From positions 21,482-85,481 of the forward strand of contig NZ_JASHIZ010000021.1 of the NCBI RefSeq assembly GCF_030733425.1: a DNA stretch of 64,000 nucleotides, in the 5' to 3' direction. Below, piece after piece: positions 42,471-50,538 of this stretch. The notes beneath the pieces were generated by a model. That model was not told the DNA's origin. It worked only from the letters and a program-made list of their open reading frames with translations, and searched no databases. This DNA is from Roseovarius sp. MMSF_3350. GTDB lineage: Bacteria > Pseudomonadota > Alphaproteobacteria > Rhodobacterales > Rhodobacteraceae. The position numbers and the translations under genes were made by a program. Within the stretch, counting starts at the first letter, position 1. Each line of letters begins with the position of its first letter.

Positions 42471-44243
42471 TCAGATGTTCTTGGCTTGGGGGTAACGGTT
42501 CTGCGCCACCACCGAAGACGGGTTCAGGTTGCCGATGTTGCCGCTCTCCTTGCCGGCATCCTCGGCGATGATGGCGTTGATCAGGGTGGGCTTGCGGCTT
42601 GCAAACGCCTCCTTGATCGCCTGGCGCAGTTCGTCGGGGTTGTTGGCGGTCACGCCGACCCCACCGAAGGCCTGCATCATCAATTCGTACTTGCTGTCCT
42701 TGACGAACACCGTGGTCGAGGGATCCTCGCCGCCGGACCAGTTTTCGCCGTCACCGCGATAGATGCCGTTGTTGTTCATGATCACGATGCAGACGGGCAG
42801 GTTGTAGCGGCAGACCGTCTCGATCTCCATTCCGCAGAAGCCGAATGCGCTGTCGCCTTCGACCGCGAGAACCTGGTTGCCGGTTTCCACGGCGGCGGCG
42901 ATGGCAGAGCCCATGCCGACCCCCATGATGCCCCAGGTGCCCACGTCCAGACGCTTGCGAGGCTTGTGGATGTCGACGATGGAGCGGCACTGGTCCAGCG
43001 CGTTGGCGCCTTCGTTGACCAGAACTGTATCCGGGTTCTCGGCGATCAAATCCTTGATGACGCCCAGAGAGCCCTGATAGTCCATCGGCGAGTTGTTGTT
43101 CTTCAGGCGGGGGGCCATCCGTTCGATATTGGCCTCGACCTTGGAGCGCACGGCGCCGGTCCAGTCCTCGGACGGTTTTTCCCAGTTGCCGCGGATCTTT
43201 TCCAGCAGAGCGCCGGCGCAGCTGCCGATATCACCGATCAGCGGGGCCGCGATGGGCTGGTTGCTGTCCATCTCGTTGGGTTCGATGTCGATCTGCACGA
43301 ATTGCTTTGCGCCCTTCTCGCCCCAGGCCTTGCCCTGCCCGTGGCTGAGCAGCCAGTTCAGGCGCGCACCGATCAGGAAGACGCAGTCGCTTTCCTTCAG
43401 CACAAGAGAGCGGGCCGCCGAGGCGCATTGCGGATGCGTGTCGGGCAGAAGGCCCTTGGCCATGGACATCGGCAGGTAGGGAAAGCCCAGCGTTTCCACC
43501 AGTTCCTTCACCTGTTCGTCCGCCTGTGCATAGGCCGCGCCCTTGCCGATGATGATCAGCGGCTTCTTGGCGTTCTTCATGACGTCCAGCGCGCGATCCA
43601 CCGCCGCGGGGCTGGGAACGCTGGCGGGGGACGGATCCACGACCTTGATCAAGGACTTGCTGCCCTCGACCTCGTCCATGACCTGCCCCAGCAGAGCGCC
43701 GGGAACGTCCAGGTAGACACCGCCGGGACGGCCCGTCAGGGCCGCGCGGACGGCACGGGCAACACCGAGGCCGATATCCTCGGCGTGCAGGATACGGTAG
43801 GCGGCCTTGGCATGGGGCCGCGCGATTGCCAGCTGATCCATCTCTTCGTAATCGCCACGCTGAAGGTCGACGATTTCACGCTCGGACGAACCGGAGATCA
43901 GGATCATCGGCCAGCAATTGGTCGTGGCATGGGCAAGCGCGGTCAGGCCGTTCAGGAAGCCGGGCGCGGATACGGTCATGCAGACGCCGGGCTTCTTGGT
44001 CAGGAAGCCGGCGGCAGCGGCGGCATAACCTGCGTGTTGTTCGTGACGGAAAGACAGCACGCGCATACCTTGCGCCTGCGCGTAGCGTCCAAGATCGGTG
44101 ATCGGGATGCCGGGAACGTTGTAGATCGTCTCCACCCCGTTCAGCTTCAGCGCATCGATCAGAAGATGAAACCCGTCGGTCAGCGTTTCCGGATCCGTCT
44201 CGATCCGCGAGACGAGGTCATCGTTCATCTGGGTCACACCCAT
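42471..44243 (-). CDS. oxc: Oxalyl-CoA decarboxylase
   Basis: 590 residues, thiamine-diphosphate enzyme converting oxalyl-CoA to formyl-CoA and CO2. Near identity with Oxalobacter Oxc in signatures [19 protein letters not shown], the catalytic glutamate Glu68 in [25 protein letters not shown] [23 protein letters not shown], and the ThDP/Mg motif [14 protein letters not shown]...MNNNGIY. Start after GGGAGGAAGACC. It heads the enzymatic part of the operon behind gntR. Confidence 0.96.
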   Translation of the reverse strand: MGVTQMNDDLVSRIETDPETLTDGFHLLIDALKLNGVETIYNVPGIPITDLGRYAQAQGMRVLSFRHEQHAGYAAAAAGFLTKKPGVCMTVSAPGFLNGLTALAHATTNCWPMILISGSSEREIVDLQRGDYEEMDQLAIARPHAKAAYRILHAEDIGLGVARAVRAALTGRPGGVYLDVPGALLGQVMDEVEGSKSLIKVVDPSPASVPSPAAVDRALDVMKNAKKPLIIIGKGAAYAQADEQVKELVETLGFPYLPMSMAKGLLPDTHPQCASAARSLVLKESDCVFLIGARLNWLLSHGQGKAWGEKGAKQFVQIDIEPNEMDSNQPIAAPLIGDIGSCAGALLEKIRGNWEKPSEDWTGAVRSKVEANIERMAPRLKNNNSPMDYQGSLGVIKDLIAENPDTVLVNEGANALDQCRSIVDIHKPRKRLDVGTWGIMGVGMGSAIAAAVETGNQVLAVEGDSAFGFCGMEIETVCRYNLPVCIVIMNNNGIYRGDGENWSGGEDPSTTVFVKDSKYELMMQAFGGVGVTANNPDELRQAIKEAFASRKPTLINAIIAEDAGKESGNIGNLNPSSVVAQNRYPQAKNI

Positions 44244-44260
44244 GGTCTTCCTCCCTGTTC

Positions 44261-44279
44261 GGGGCCCCCTAATGGCCCC
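44261..44279 (-). promoter_or_regulatory. Hairpin between gntR and oxc
   Basis: GGGGCC/GGCCCC with a 7-base loop. It could attenuate read-through from gntR into oxc. Confidence 0.4.
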
Positions 44280-44302
44280 TTGCTAGTGCTCATTCCCTGT
44301 TC

Positions 44303-45010
44303 TCAGCTGGCCTTGGCGCCTCCAACGCCTTCGGCCAGCTCGAAATTGCTCCAAGTGCGATTGACATGTGTATGCAATCGCATCGTGTGCTCGCGGACGA
44401 GGCGCTCGGACAGCGCGGCATCCCGCGCCTCGATCGCCTCGATGATTTCAGCGTGATCGACGACCGACCGCCGCACGCGGTTGCCCTCGCCCATCGCCCG
44501 GACACGCACCGCGTTCATGTGCAGGAACAGGCCATCGGCCATCGTCCGCAGCAGCGTGCAGCGCGAAATCTCCAGGATGCGCTGGTGAAAGCGGATGTTG
44601 TCGTCGGAATATTCCGAGATGCGCGTGTTGGCGATCTCGTCGTTGTACTTTGCCGCGATGGTGCGCAGGCTCGCGATTTCGCGGTCGGTCGCGTATTCAC
44701 AGGCCAGACGCGCCGCCATGCTTTCAAGCGCCGCCCATGCCACGATCATGTCCAGGATGTCGGCCAGGCTCTTGCGCTGCACGAAGACACCCTTGCGCGG
44801 CTGAACCTCGACCAGTCCGTCACGCTCCAGCCGGGCCACGGCCTCGCGCAGCGGTGTCCGGGAGACACCCAGTTGCTCGGCCAGATTGCGCTCGTCGAGG
44901 CGCAGATCGGTCGCGGCATCATAGATGTTCATCTCGGTGATCGCTGTCCGAAGCATTTCGTAGACGTGATCCTTCAGCGTGAAGTTCGAAGGCACAGGTT
45001 TAAGCTTCAT
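44303..45010 (-). CDS. GntR-family (FCD subfamily) regulator of the oxalate operon
   Basis: 235 residues. Winged helix-turn-helix (LDERNLAEQLGVSRTPLREAVARLERDGLVEV, about 37-68) followed by a helical FCD domain (about 85-220) with metal/ligand histidines in DDNIRFHQRIL and VVDHAEIIEAI. Such regulators bind palindromes of the TNGTNNNACNA kind. It is first gene of the run gntR-oxc-frc-formyltransferase-fhs-usp-tctCBA; the palindrome TGGTATACCA lies 43 bp upstream of its start, so it is probably autoregulated. Confidence 0.88.
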   Translation of the reverse strand: MKLKPVPSNFTLKDHVYEMLRTAITEMNIYDAATDLRLDERNLAEQLGVSRTPLREAVARLERDGLVEVQPRKGVFVQRKSLADILDMIVAWAALESMAARLACEYATDREIASLRTIAAKYNDEIANTRISEYSDDNIRFHQRILEISRCTLLRTMADGLFLHMNAVRVRAMGEGNRVRRSVVDHAEIIEAIEARDAALSERLVREHTMRLHTHVNRTWSNFELAEGVGGAKAS

Positions 45011-45053
45011 GCGCCCTCTCCGATCTCAAGTTGCGCGGCGTCATTTGCGACGT

Positions 45054-45063
45054 TGGTATACCA
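45054..45063. promoter_or_regulatory. GntR operator at the oxalate operon promoter
   Basis: TGGTATACCA palindrome in the context TTGGTATACCATACAC, 43 bp upstream of gntR. The same 16-base element with one change precedes sucC2 (48153). The rest of 45011-45314 is AT-rich promoter DNA without a gene. Confidence 0.7.
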
Positions 45064-45269
45064 TACACAGCATACCTAGCACGACAAACGATTTTTGAGG
45101 TTTTGACGGAAAATCGCCGAAACAGGGCGGGATTCCGGCCGGAAAAATTTGTCTATCTATAAGTATTTAAATGTTTTTTTATACGAGAAAAAAATCTGGT
45201 CGAACCATCAGTCAAAGCTATTGCAGGCCGGAATCTCGCAGGTTGCGGTAACGAGACTTTGCTGGTATC

Positions 45270-45279
45270 TGGTATTCCA
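45270..45279. promoter_or_regulatory. Weak GntR-like operator before the isochorismatase-fold gene
   Basis: TGGTATTCCA, one mismatch from TGGTATACCA, 36 bp upstream of the TTG start at 45315. Confidence 0.35.
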
Positions 45280-45314
45280 CAAGGTCATGAAGACGTTCAG
45301 GAAAGGACCTGTTT

Positions 45315-45851
45315 TTGCTTATCCGCGCCGACGAATCAGCCCTAATCGTCATCGATATGCAAGAGCGCCTCGTCCCCGCGATGCAGGCGCCGGCACGGAC
45401 GATTCGCAATACGCGAACGCTTTGCGCCGGGGCGTGTGAGATGAGCATTCCTATCGTGATGACCGAACAATATCCCAAGGGTCTGGGCCGAACCGTGCCC
45501 GAGCTGCAGACGCCGGATGCGACCGTGCTTCCCAAAATGCATTTCTCGTGCATGGAAGACGAAGGATTCGCCACGCATTTCCGCAGCCTGGATCGCAAGC
45601 AGGCCGTGATCGCGGGGATGGAGGCGCATATCTGCGTGGTCCAGACCGCCGCCAGCCTGATCGAGGATGGCTATGAAGTTTTCGTCGTATCCGACGCCAC
45701 CGCCTCGCGCACGCTGGAAAGCGAGGCGGCCTGCATCGCACGGCTGAGCGCCTGTGGCGCGGGCATCGTGACCACCGAAATGGTCGTCTTCGAGTGGCTG
45801 GGCTGCGCCGGGACACCGCAGTTCAAGAACATGTTGCATCTCATCAAGTAA
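45315..45851 (+). CDS. Isochorismatase/nicotinamidase-fold cysteine hydrolase (YcaC-like)
   Basis: 178 residues, starting at TTG 45315 with AGGAAAGGA upstream. The catalytic triad of the fold is visible: Asp14 in [14 protein letters not shown], lysine in [11 protein letters not shown] (about residue 56), cysteine in [12 protein letters not shown] (about 107). Closest in pattern to YcaC-like hydrolases of unknown substrate. It lies divergent from the oxalate operon and 29 bp before sucC. Confidence 0.82.
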   Translation: MLIRADESALIVIDMQERLVPAMQAPARTIRNTRTLCAGACEMSIPIVMTEQYPKGLGRTVPELQTPDATVLPKMHFSCMEDEGFATHFRSLDRKQAVIAGMEAHICVVQTAASLIEDGYEVFVVSDATASRTLESEAACIARLSACGAGIVTTEMVVFEWLGCAGTPQFKNMLHLIK

Positions 45852-45880
45852 GTAAAAGCATCGGGAGGAGCTTTGAGACA

Positions 45881-47074
45881 ATGAACATCCATGAATACCA
45901 GGCGAAGGCCTTGCTGCGCTCTTACGGGGCGCCTGTTTCGGACGGGCGTGTCGTGTTGCGCGCGGAAGAGGCGAAGACGGCGGCGGGTGAGCTTGACGGC
46001 CCCGTCTGGGTGGTCAAGGCGCAGATCCATGCGGGCGGCCGCGGCAAGGGCACCTTCAAGGAGGAAGGCGCCGGCGAGGCGGGCGGCGTGCGCATCACCA
46101 AGTCGGTCTCCGAGGCCGCCGAGGAAGCCAAGAAGATGCTGGGCCGCACGCTGGTGACCAAGCAGACCGGCGAGGCCGGCAAGCAGGTGGGCCGCATCTA
46201 TATCGAGGAAGGCGCCGCCATCGCCAAGGAGTTCTACCTGGCACTTCTGGTCGACCGGGTGACGTCCCGCGTCAGCTTCGTCGCCTCCACCGAGGGCGGC
46301 ATGGACATCGAGGAAGTGGCCGAGAAGACGCCCGAGAAGATCCTCAGCCTGAGCGTCGATCCCGCCACCGGCTACCAGCCGTTCCACGGCCGCCGCATCG
46401 CCTTCATGCTCGAGCTCGAGGGCGCGGCGGTCAAGCAATGCGTCAAGCTGATGGGCACGCTCTACAAGATGTTCCTGGAAAAGGACATGGAGATGCTCGA
46501 GATCAACCCGCTGATCCTCACCGAGGGCGGCGAGCTGAAATGCCTCGACGCCAAGATGGGCTTTGACTCCAACGCGGTCTACCGCCACGCGGACATCGCC
46601 GAGCTGCGCGACACGACCGAGGAAGATCCCAAGGAGCTGGAGGCGTCCAAGTACGACCTCAACTACATCGCGCTCGATGGCGAGATCGGCTGCATGGTCA
46701 ACGGCGCGGGCCTGGCCATGGCGACGATGGACATCATCAAGCTCTACGGCGCGGAACCGGCGAACTTCCTCGACGTGGGCGGGGGGGCCACCAAGGACAA
46801 GGTGACGGAAGCCTTCAAGATCATCACCTCGGACCCGCAGGTGAAGGGCATCCTGGTGAACATCTTCGGCGGCATCATGCGCTGCGACGTCATCGCCGAG
46901 GGCGTGGTCGCGGCCGTCAAGGAAGTGGGCCTGAAGGTTCCGCTCGTCGTGCGCCTCGAAGGCACCAATGTCGAGAAGGGCAAGGAGATCATCAACAACT
47001 CCGACGTTGACGTGATCGCCGCCGACGACCTCAAGGACGGCGCCCAGAAAATCGTCAAGGCCGTCAAAGGCTGA
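45881..47074 (+). CDS. sucC: Succinate-CoA ligase beta subunit
   Basis: 397 residues from the ATG at 45881 (GGGAGGAG upstream). ATP-grasp domain with [16 protein letters not shown] (about residue 45) and the CoA-ligase domain with [13 protein letters not shown] and the succinate-binding loop [15 protein letters not shown] (about 318). It works with SucD in the TCA cycle. Separated from sucD by 60 bp holding a hairpin. Confidence 0.95.
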   Translation: MNIHEYQAKALLRSYGAPVSDGRVVLRAEEAKTAAGELDGPVWVVKAQIHAGGRGKGTFKEEGAGEAGGVRITKSVSEAAEEAKKMLGRTLVTKQTGEAGKQVGRIYIEEGAAIAKEFYLALLVDRVTSRVSFVASTEGGMDIEEVAEKTPEKILSLSVDPATGYQPFHGRRIAFMLELEGAAVKQCVKLMGTLYKMFLEKDMEMLEINPLILTEGGELKCLDAKMGFDSNAVYRHADIAELRDTTEEDPKELEASKYDLNYIALDGEIGCMVNGAGLAMATMDIIKLYGAEPANFLDVGGGATKDKVTEAFKIITSDPQVKGILVNIFGGIMRCDVIAEGVVAAVKEVGLKVPLVVRLEGTNVEKGKEIINNSDVDVIAADDLKDGAQKIVKAVKG

Positions 47075-47083
47075 GCCTCGTAG

Positions 47084-47102
47084 GGTGGGGTTTCACCCCA
47101 CC
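47084..47102 (+). repeat. Intercistronic palindrome between sucC and sucD
   Basis: GGTGGGG-TTTCA-CCCCACC, perfect 7-bp stem and 5-base loop. It has the look of a short dispersed palindromic element; copy number elsewhere cannot be seen. Confidence 0.55.
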
Positions 47103-47134
47103 TCCCCCAAGATAATATCAAGGAGAACGCCAAA

Positions 47135-48019
47135 ATGGCTGTCCTCGTCGACGAAAATACCAAAGTCATCTGCCAGGGCCTGACCGGCTCGCAAGGCACC
47201 TTTCACTCCGAGCAGGCCATCGCCTACGGCACGCAAATGGTCGGGGGCGTCACCCCCGGCAAGGGCGGTCAGACGCACCTGGACCTGCCGGTCTTCAACT
47301 CGGTCCACGAAGCGGTTCACAAGACGGGCGCCAACGCGTCCGTCATCTACGTGCCGCCGCCCTTCGCAGCCGATTCGATCCTCGAGGCGATCGACGCGGA
47401 GGTTCCGCTGATCGTCGCGATCACCGAGGGCGTGCCGGTGCTCGACATGATGCGCGTCAAGCGCGCGCTCGAGGGCAGCAGTTCTGTCCTCATCGGCCCC
47501 AACTGCCCCGGCATCATCACGCCCGATGCGTGCAAGATCGGCATCATGCCCGGCCATATCCACAAACGCGGCTCGGTCGGCGTGGTCAGCCGCTCCGGCA
47601 CGCTCACCTACGAGGCCGTGAAGCAGACGTCGGACGTGGGCCTCGGCCAGTCCACATGCGTCGGCATCGGCGGCGACCCCATCAAGGGCACCGAGCATAT
47701 CGACGTGCTGGAATGGTTCCTCGCCGATGACGAGACGGAATCGATCATCATGATTGGCGAGATCGGCGGCAGCGCGGAAGAAGACGCAGCCCAGTTCCTG
47801 AAGGACGAGGCCAAGAAGGGCCGCTCCAAACCCTGCGCCGGCTTCATCGCGGGCCGCACCGCCCCTCCGGGACGCCGCATGGGCCACGCCGGCGCCATCG
47901 TCGCGGGCGGCAAGGGCGGCGCCGACGACAAGATCGAAGCGATGAAATCCGCCGGCATCGTCGTCGCGGAAAGCCCCGCGGGCCTCGGCGAAGCGGTGCT
48001 GGAAGCCATCGGGAAGTAA
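47135..48019 (+). CDS. sucD: Succinate-CoA ligase alpha subunit
   Basis: 294 residues. CoA-binding N-terminal domain ([18 protein letters not shown]) and the phosphorylated active-site histidine in [17 protein letters not shown] (about residue 250). The canonical [11 protein letters not shown] segment (about 150) is present, unlike in the second copy. It is followed by a strong terminator. Confidence 0.95.
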   Translation: MAVLVDENTKVICQGLTGSQGTFHSEQAIAYGTQMVGGVTPGKGGQTHLDLPVFNSVHEAVHKTGANASVIYVPPPFAADSILEAIDAEVPLIVAITEGVPVLDMMRVKRALEGSSSVLIGPNCPGIITPDACKIGIMPGHIHKRGSVGVVSRSGTLTYEAVKQTSDVGLGQSTCVGIGGDPIKGTEHIDVLEWFLADDETESIIMIGEIGGSAEEDAAQFLKDEAKKGRSKPCAGFIAGRTAPPGRRMGHAGAIVAGGKGGADDKIEAMKSAGIVVAESPAGLGEAVLEAIGK

Positions 48020-48027
48020 ACGGCTGA

Positions 48028-48051
48028 ACCGGGGCGGCGACACGCCCCGGT
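48028..48051 (+). terminator. Terminator after sucD
   Basis: Perfect 9-bp stem ACCGGGGCG/CGCCCCGGT with a 6-base loop; separates the canonical sucCD from the second pair. Confidence 0.78.
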
Positions 48052-48152
48052 CGCTCTCCTCAAATCGGCAGAGACCAAGGTATCACCCTCAGGGGGGTGG
48101 TGCCATTTCTCATCAGCGCGCATACTGCCATCATTGACAGCTCAATCGCCCT

Positions 48153-48162
48153 TGGTATACCA
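48153..48162. promoter_or_regulatory. GntR operator upstream of sucC2
   Basis: TGGTATACCA in the context TTGGTATACCACACAC, 36 bp before the ATG at 48198. 15 of 16 bases equal the element upstream of gntR-oxc-frc. Confidence 0.68.
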
Positions 48163-48197
48163 CACACCAAGGAGCCGTCGCAGAGGGGAGGCCGCGC

Positions 48198-49364
48198 ATG
48201 CTGCTTGCAGAATACCAGTCCAAGGAATTGCTGGCCCAGTATGGTGTCTCGGTTCCGCCGGGCAAAATGGCCCGCACCGCGGACGAGGCCGAGGCGGCCT
48301 GCGCCAACATCCCGGCGCGGAAATTTGTCGTGAAGGCGCAGATCACCTCGGGCGCGCGCGGTCTGGCGGGGGGGATCAAGTTCGCCGCCACCGCGTCCGC
48401 CGTCAAGGACGAGGCCGGCAGACTTCTGGGCAAGCAGCTTGTTACCAACCAGACCGGTGCCACGGGCGAGACGGTGCACGCCGTCTATGTCGAGGCCGAC
48501 GTCAAGCATGACGCCCAGTATTACATCGCCTTCGCGCTCGACCCCGATACCGGGGCGCCGCTCCTCGTCGCTTCCCCCGATGGCGGAGTGGAGTTCGAGC
48601 AGAAGGCGCAGATGAACGCCAGCGAGGTCGCCAAGCACAGCCTGACCGGCAAGCCGGACACGGATCGTGCCGGGCTGACCGAGTTCCTGTCCGGCATCGG
48701 GATGGAGGACGAAAAGGCGGTCGAGCAACTGCTTTCGGCCTGCGAAGCTTTCATCGAGAACGACATGGCTCTGCTGGAGATCAACCCGTTCGTGCGCACT
48801 CCGGAAGGGACCTGGATGGCGATCGACGCCAAGGTCGCGCTGGATGCCAGCGCCGCCTTCCGCCACCCGGAATGGGATTCGATGGTGTCGGGCGAGGGCC
48901 TGCCCGCCGTGGAAAGCACGGCGCAGAAAAGCAACATCAACTTCGTCAAGCTGACTGGCAACCTTGGCGTCGTGGTGAACGGTGCGGGGCTTGGGCTGGC
49001 CACCAATGACATGATCATCGACGCGGGCGGCAAGCCTGCGAACTTCATGGACATCCGGACCACGGCCACCAGCATGGACATCGCCCGCGGCGTGGAACTG
49101 CTGCTGCAGGAGCCGTCGGTGACCGCGATCCTGCTGAACGTCCACGGCGGCGGCATGACGGTGTGCGATACCGTGGCCGAGGGCGTCAACTTCGCCTATT
49201 CACGCAACAACGGAACCAAGCCGGTGATCGCCCGTCTGGCAGGACAGAACGCCGAGTGGGGTCAGCGAATTCTCGTCGATCGAAAAGTCCCCGTCGAGAT
49301 TTGCAGCACCATGTCCGAGGCGGTCAAACGGGCTGTCGAGGTCGCATCCGGGGGAGGACGGTAA
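48198..49364 (+). CDS. Divergent succinyl-CoA synthetase beta-like subunit (acyl-CoA synthetase)
   Basis: 388 residues. ATP-grasp plus CoA-ligase layout like SucC, starting LLAEYQSKELLAQYGVSVPPGKMA. Key motifs differ from the canonical copy: VVKAQITSGARGLAGGIKF for [26 protein letters not shown] for FLDVGGGAT, and the substrate loop NVHGGGMTVCDTVAEG has lost the arginine of GGIMRCD and gained a residue. It is therefore probably a CoA ligase for another carboxylate. The upstream GntR box, shared with the oxalate operon, suggests a role in oxalate or related diacid use. Malate-CoA ligase (MtkA) is less likely because MtkA keeps the RCD loop. Confidence 0.78.
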   Translation: MLLAEYQSKELLAQYGVSVPPGKMARTADEAEAACANIPARKFVVKAQITSGARGLAGGIKFAATASAVKDEAGRLLGKQLVTNQTGATGETVHAVYVEADVKHDAQYYIAFALDPDTGAPLLVASPDGGVEFEQKAQMNASEVAKHSLTGKPDTDRAGLTEFLSGIGMEDEKAVEQLLSACEAFIENDMALLEINPFVRTPEGTWMAIDAKVALDASAAFRHPEWDSMVSGEGLPAVESTAQKSNINFVKLTGNLGVVVNGAGLGLATNDMIIDAGGKPANFMDIRTTATSMDIARGVELLLQEPSVTAILLNVHGGGMTVCDTVAEGVNFAYSRNNGTKPVIARLAGQNAEWGQRILVDRKVPVEICSTMSEAVKRAVEVASGGGR

Positions 49365-50236
49365 TGGCCATTCTGGTAAACGAAGACACCCGCCTTCTGG
49401 TGCAGGGCATGACCGGCCGCGCCGGCACATTCTATACCGATCAGGCGATGCGGTATGGCACGACCTGCGTTGCGGGCGTCCGTCCCGGGCGCGGCGGAAC
49501 CTCTCATCTGGGGCTGCCCGTGTTCCACACCTGCGCCGAGGCGGTCAAGGAAACGCAGGCCAGCGCCAGCCTCGTGACCGTGCCGGCCCCCAAGGCCGCC
49601 GACGCCATGATCGAGGCGATCGAGGCGGAACTGGGCGTGGTCGTCTGCATCACCGAACGCGTGCCGCAGCATGACATGCGCCGGGTCAAGGACGCGCTCA
49701 AGGGCTCGGACACCGTGCTGATCGGCCCCAACAGCCAGGGCATTCTGACACCGGGCACGTGCAAGATCGGCGTGATGCCCACCGTCGACGCCAAGCCGGG
49801 CCATATCGGCATCGCGTCACGCTCGGCGTCGCTGACCTCCGAGGTGCTGGCCAGTTGCAGTGCGGCTAACCTTGGCCAGTCCACCACGGTCGGCGTGGGG
49901 GGCGACGTCCTGCACGGGATCGGCTTTGTCGGCTGTCTCGAGCAGTTCCGCGACGACCCGGACACCAAGGCGGTCGTTCTGATCGGCGAGATGGGCGGAC
50001 GCGAGGAAGAACTGGCCGCCGAGTATCTGTCGTCTGTCGACTACGGCAAGCCCGTCGTGGGGCTGGTGGTCGGGCGTCACGCGCCGGTCGGTCGCCGGAT
50101 GGGCCACGCGGGAACGCTTTCTGTCTTCGGCAACCTGTCGGCAGATGAAAAGATCTCTCTGCTGCGCGACGCCGGCGTTGTCATCGCCAAGGATGCCGGA
50201 GACGTGGTACGAACCGTGCAATCCTGCCTCTCCTGA
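49364..50236 (+). CDS. Divergent succinyl-CoA synthetase alpha-like subunit (acyl-CoA synthetase)
   Basis: 290 residues from the ATG at 49364, which overlaps the stop of the beta-like gene by one base (TAATG). CoA-binding domain [22 protein letters not shown] and active-site histidine in [20 protein letters not shown] (about residue 243) are kept, so the phospho-histidine mechanism should work. The segment [21 protein letters not shown] replaces canonical [21 protein letters not shown] near the acyl site. It is the partner of the gene at 48198. Confidence 0.8.
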   Translation: MAILVNEDTRLLVQGMTGRAGTFYTDQAMRYGTTCVAGVRPGRGGTSHLGLPVFHTCAEAVKETQASASLVTVPAPKAADAMIEAIEAELGVVVCITERVPQHDMRRVKDALKGSDTVLIGPNSQGILTPGTCKIGVMPTVDAKPGHIGIASRSASLTSEVLASCSAANLGQSTTVGVGGDVLHGIGFVGCLEQFRDDPDTKAVVLIGEMGGREEELAAEYLSSVDYGKPVVGLVVGRHAPVGRRMGHAGTLSVFGNLSADEKISLLRDAGVVIAKDAGDVVRTVQSCLS

Positions 50237-50538
50237 CACGTTCGCCTGCGTCCTAACGCGCCACCATGCGGTGCGGATATCGCCAAGTGGGTGCCTGACG
50301 CCGAACGACTTGTGACAGCCGGGGCAAGTGGTCGCCGGCAGCGCAAGATCGCAATTCCGAGACCGCCGCCGCAACCGTAAGTACCGGACGGGCGTTGACT
50401 TACAGGTCAGGAAATTTGGCGAACTCATCGCTTTGTCCGGATGCTGCGGGCACGCCGCGCAGGATGCCGTCCCGGTCGACGGGCGGGAAGGGAACTTTTG
50501 CGCAGGGCCGCACGTTTTGTGCCGAAAGGAGTTCCCGC
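50237..50538. promoter_or_regulatory. Upstream region of the fadE-fadI-fadJ operon
   Basis: 302 bp without a convincing gene. It contains TTGACT (50395-50400), usable as a -35 element, overlapped by the near-palindrome TGACTTACAGGTCA (50396-50409), a possible repressor site. No TGGTATACCA copy is present, so it is probably outside the GntR regulon. Confidence 0.4.

Noticed and set aside
42471..44243. Sulfoacetaldehyde acetyltransferase or acetolactate synthase identity for the ThDP enzyme
   Set aside because: Motifs follow oxalyl-CoA decarboxylase closely over the whole length, and frc is the next gene.
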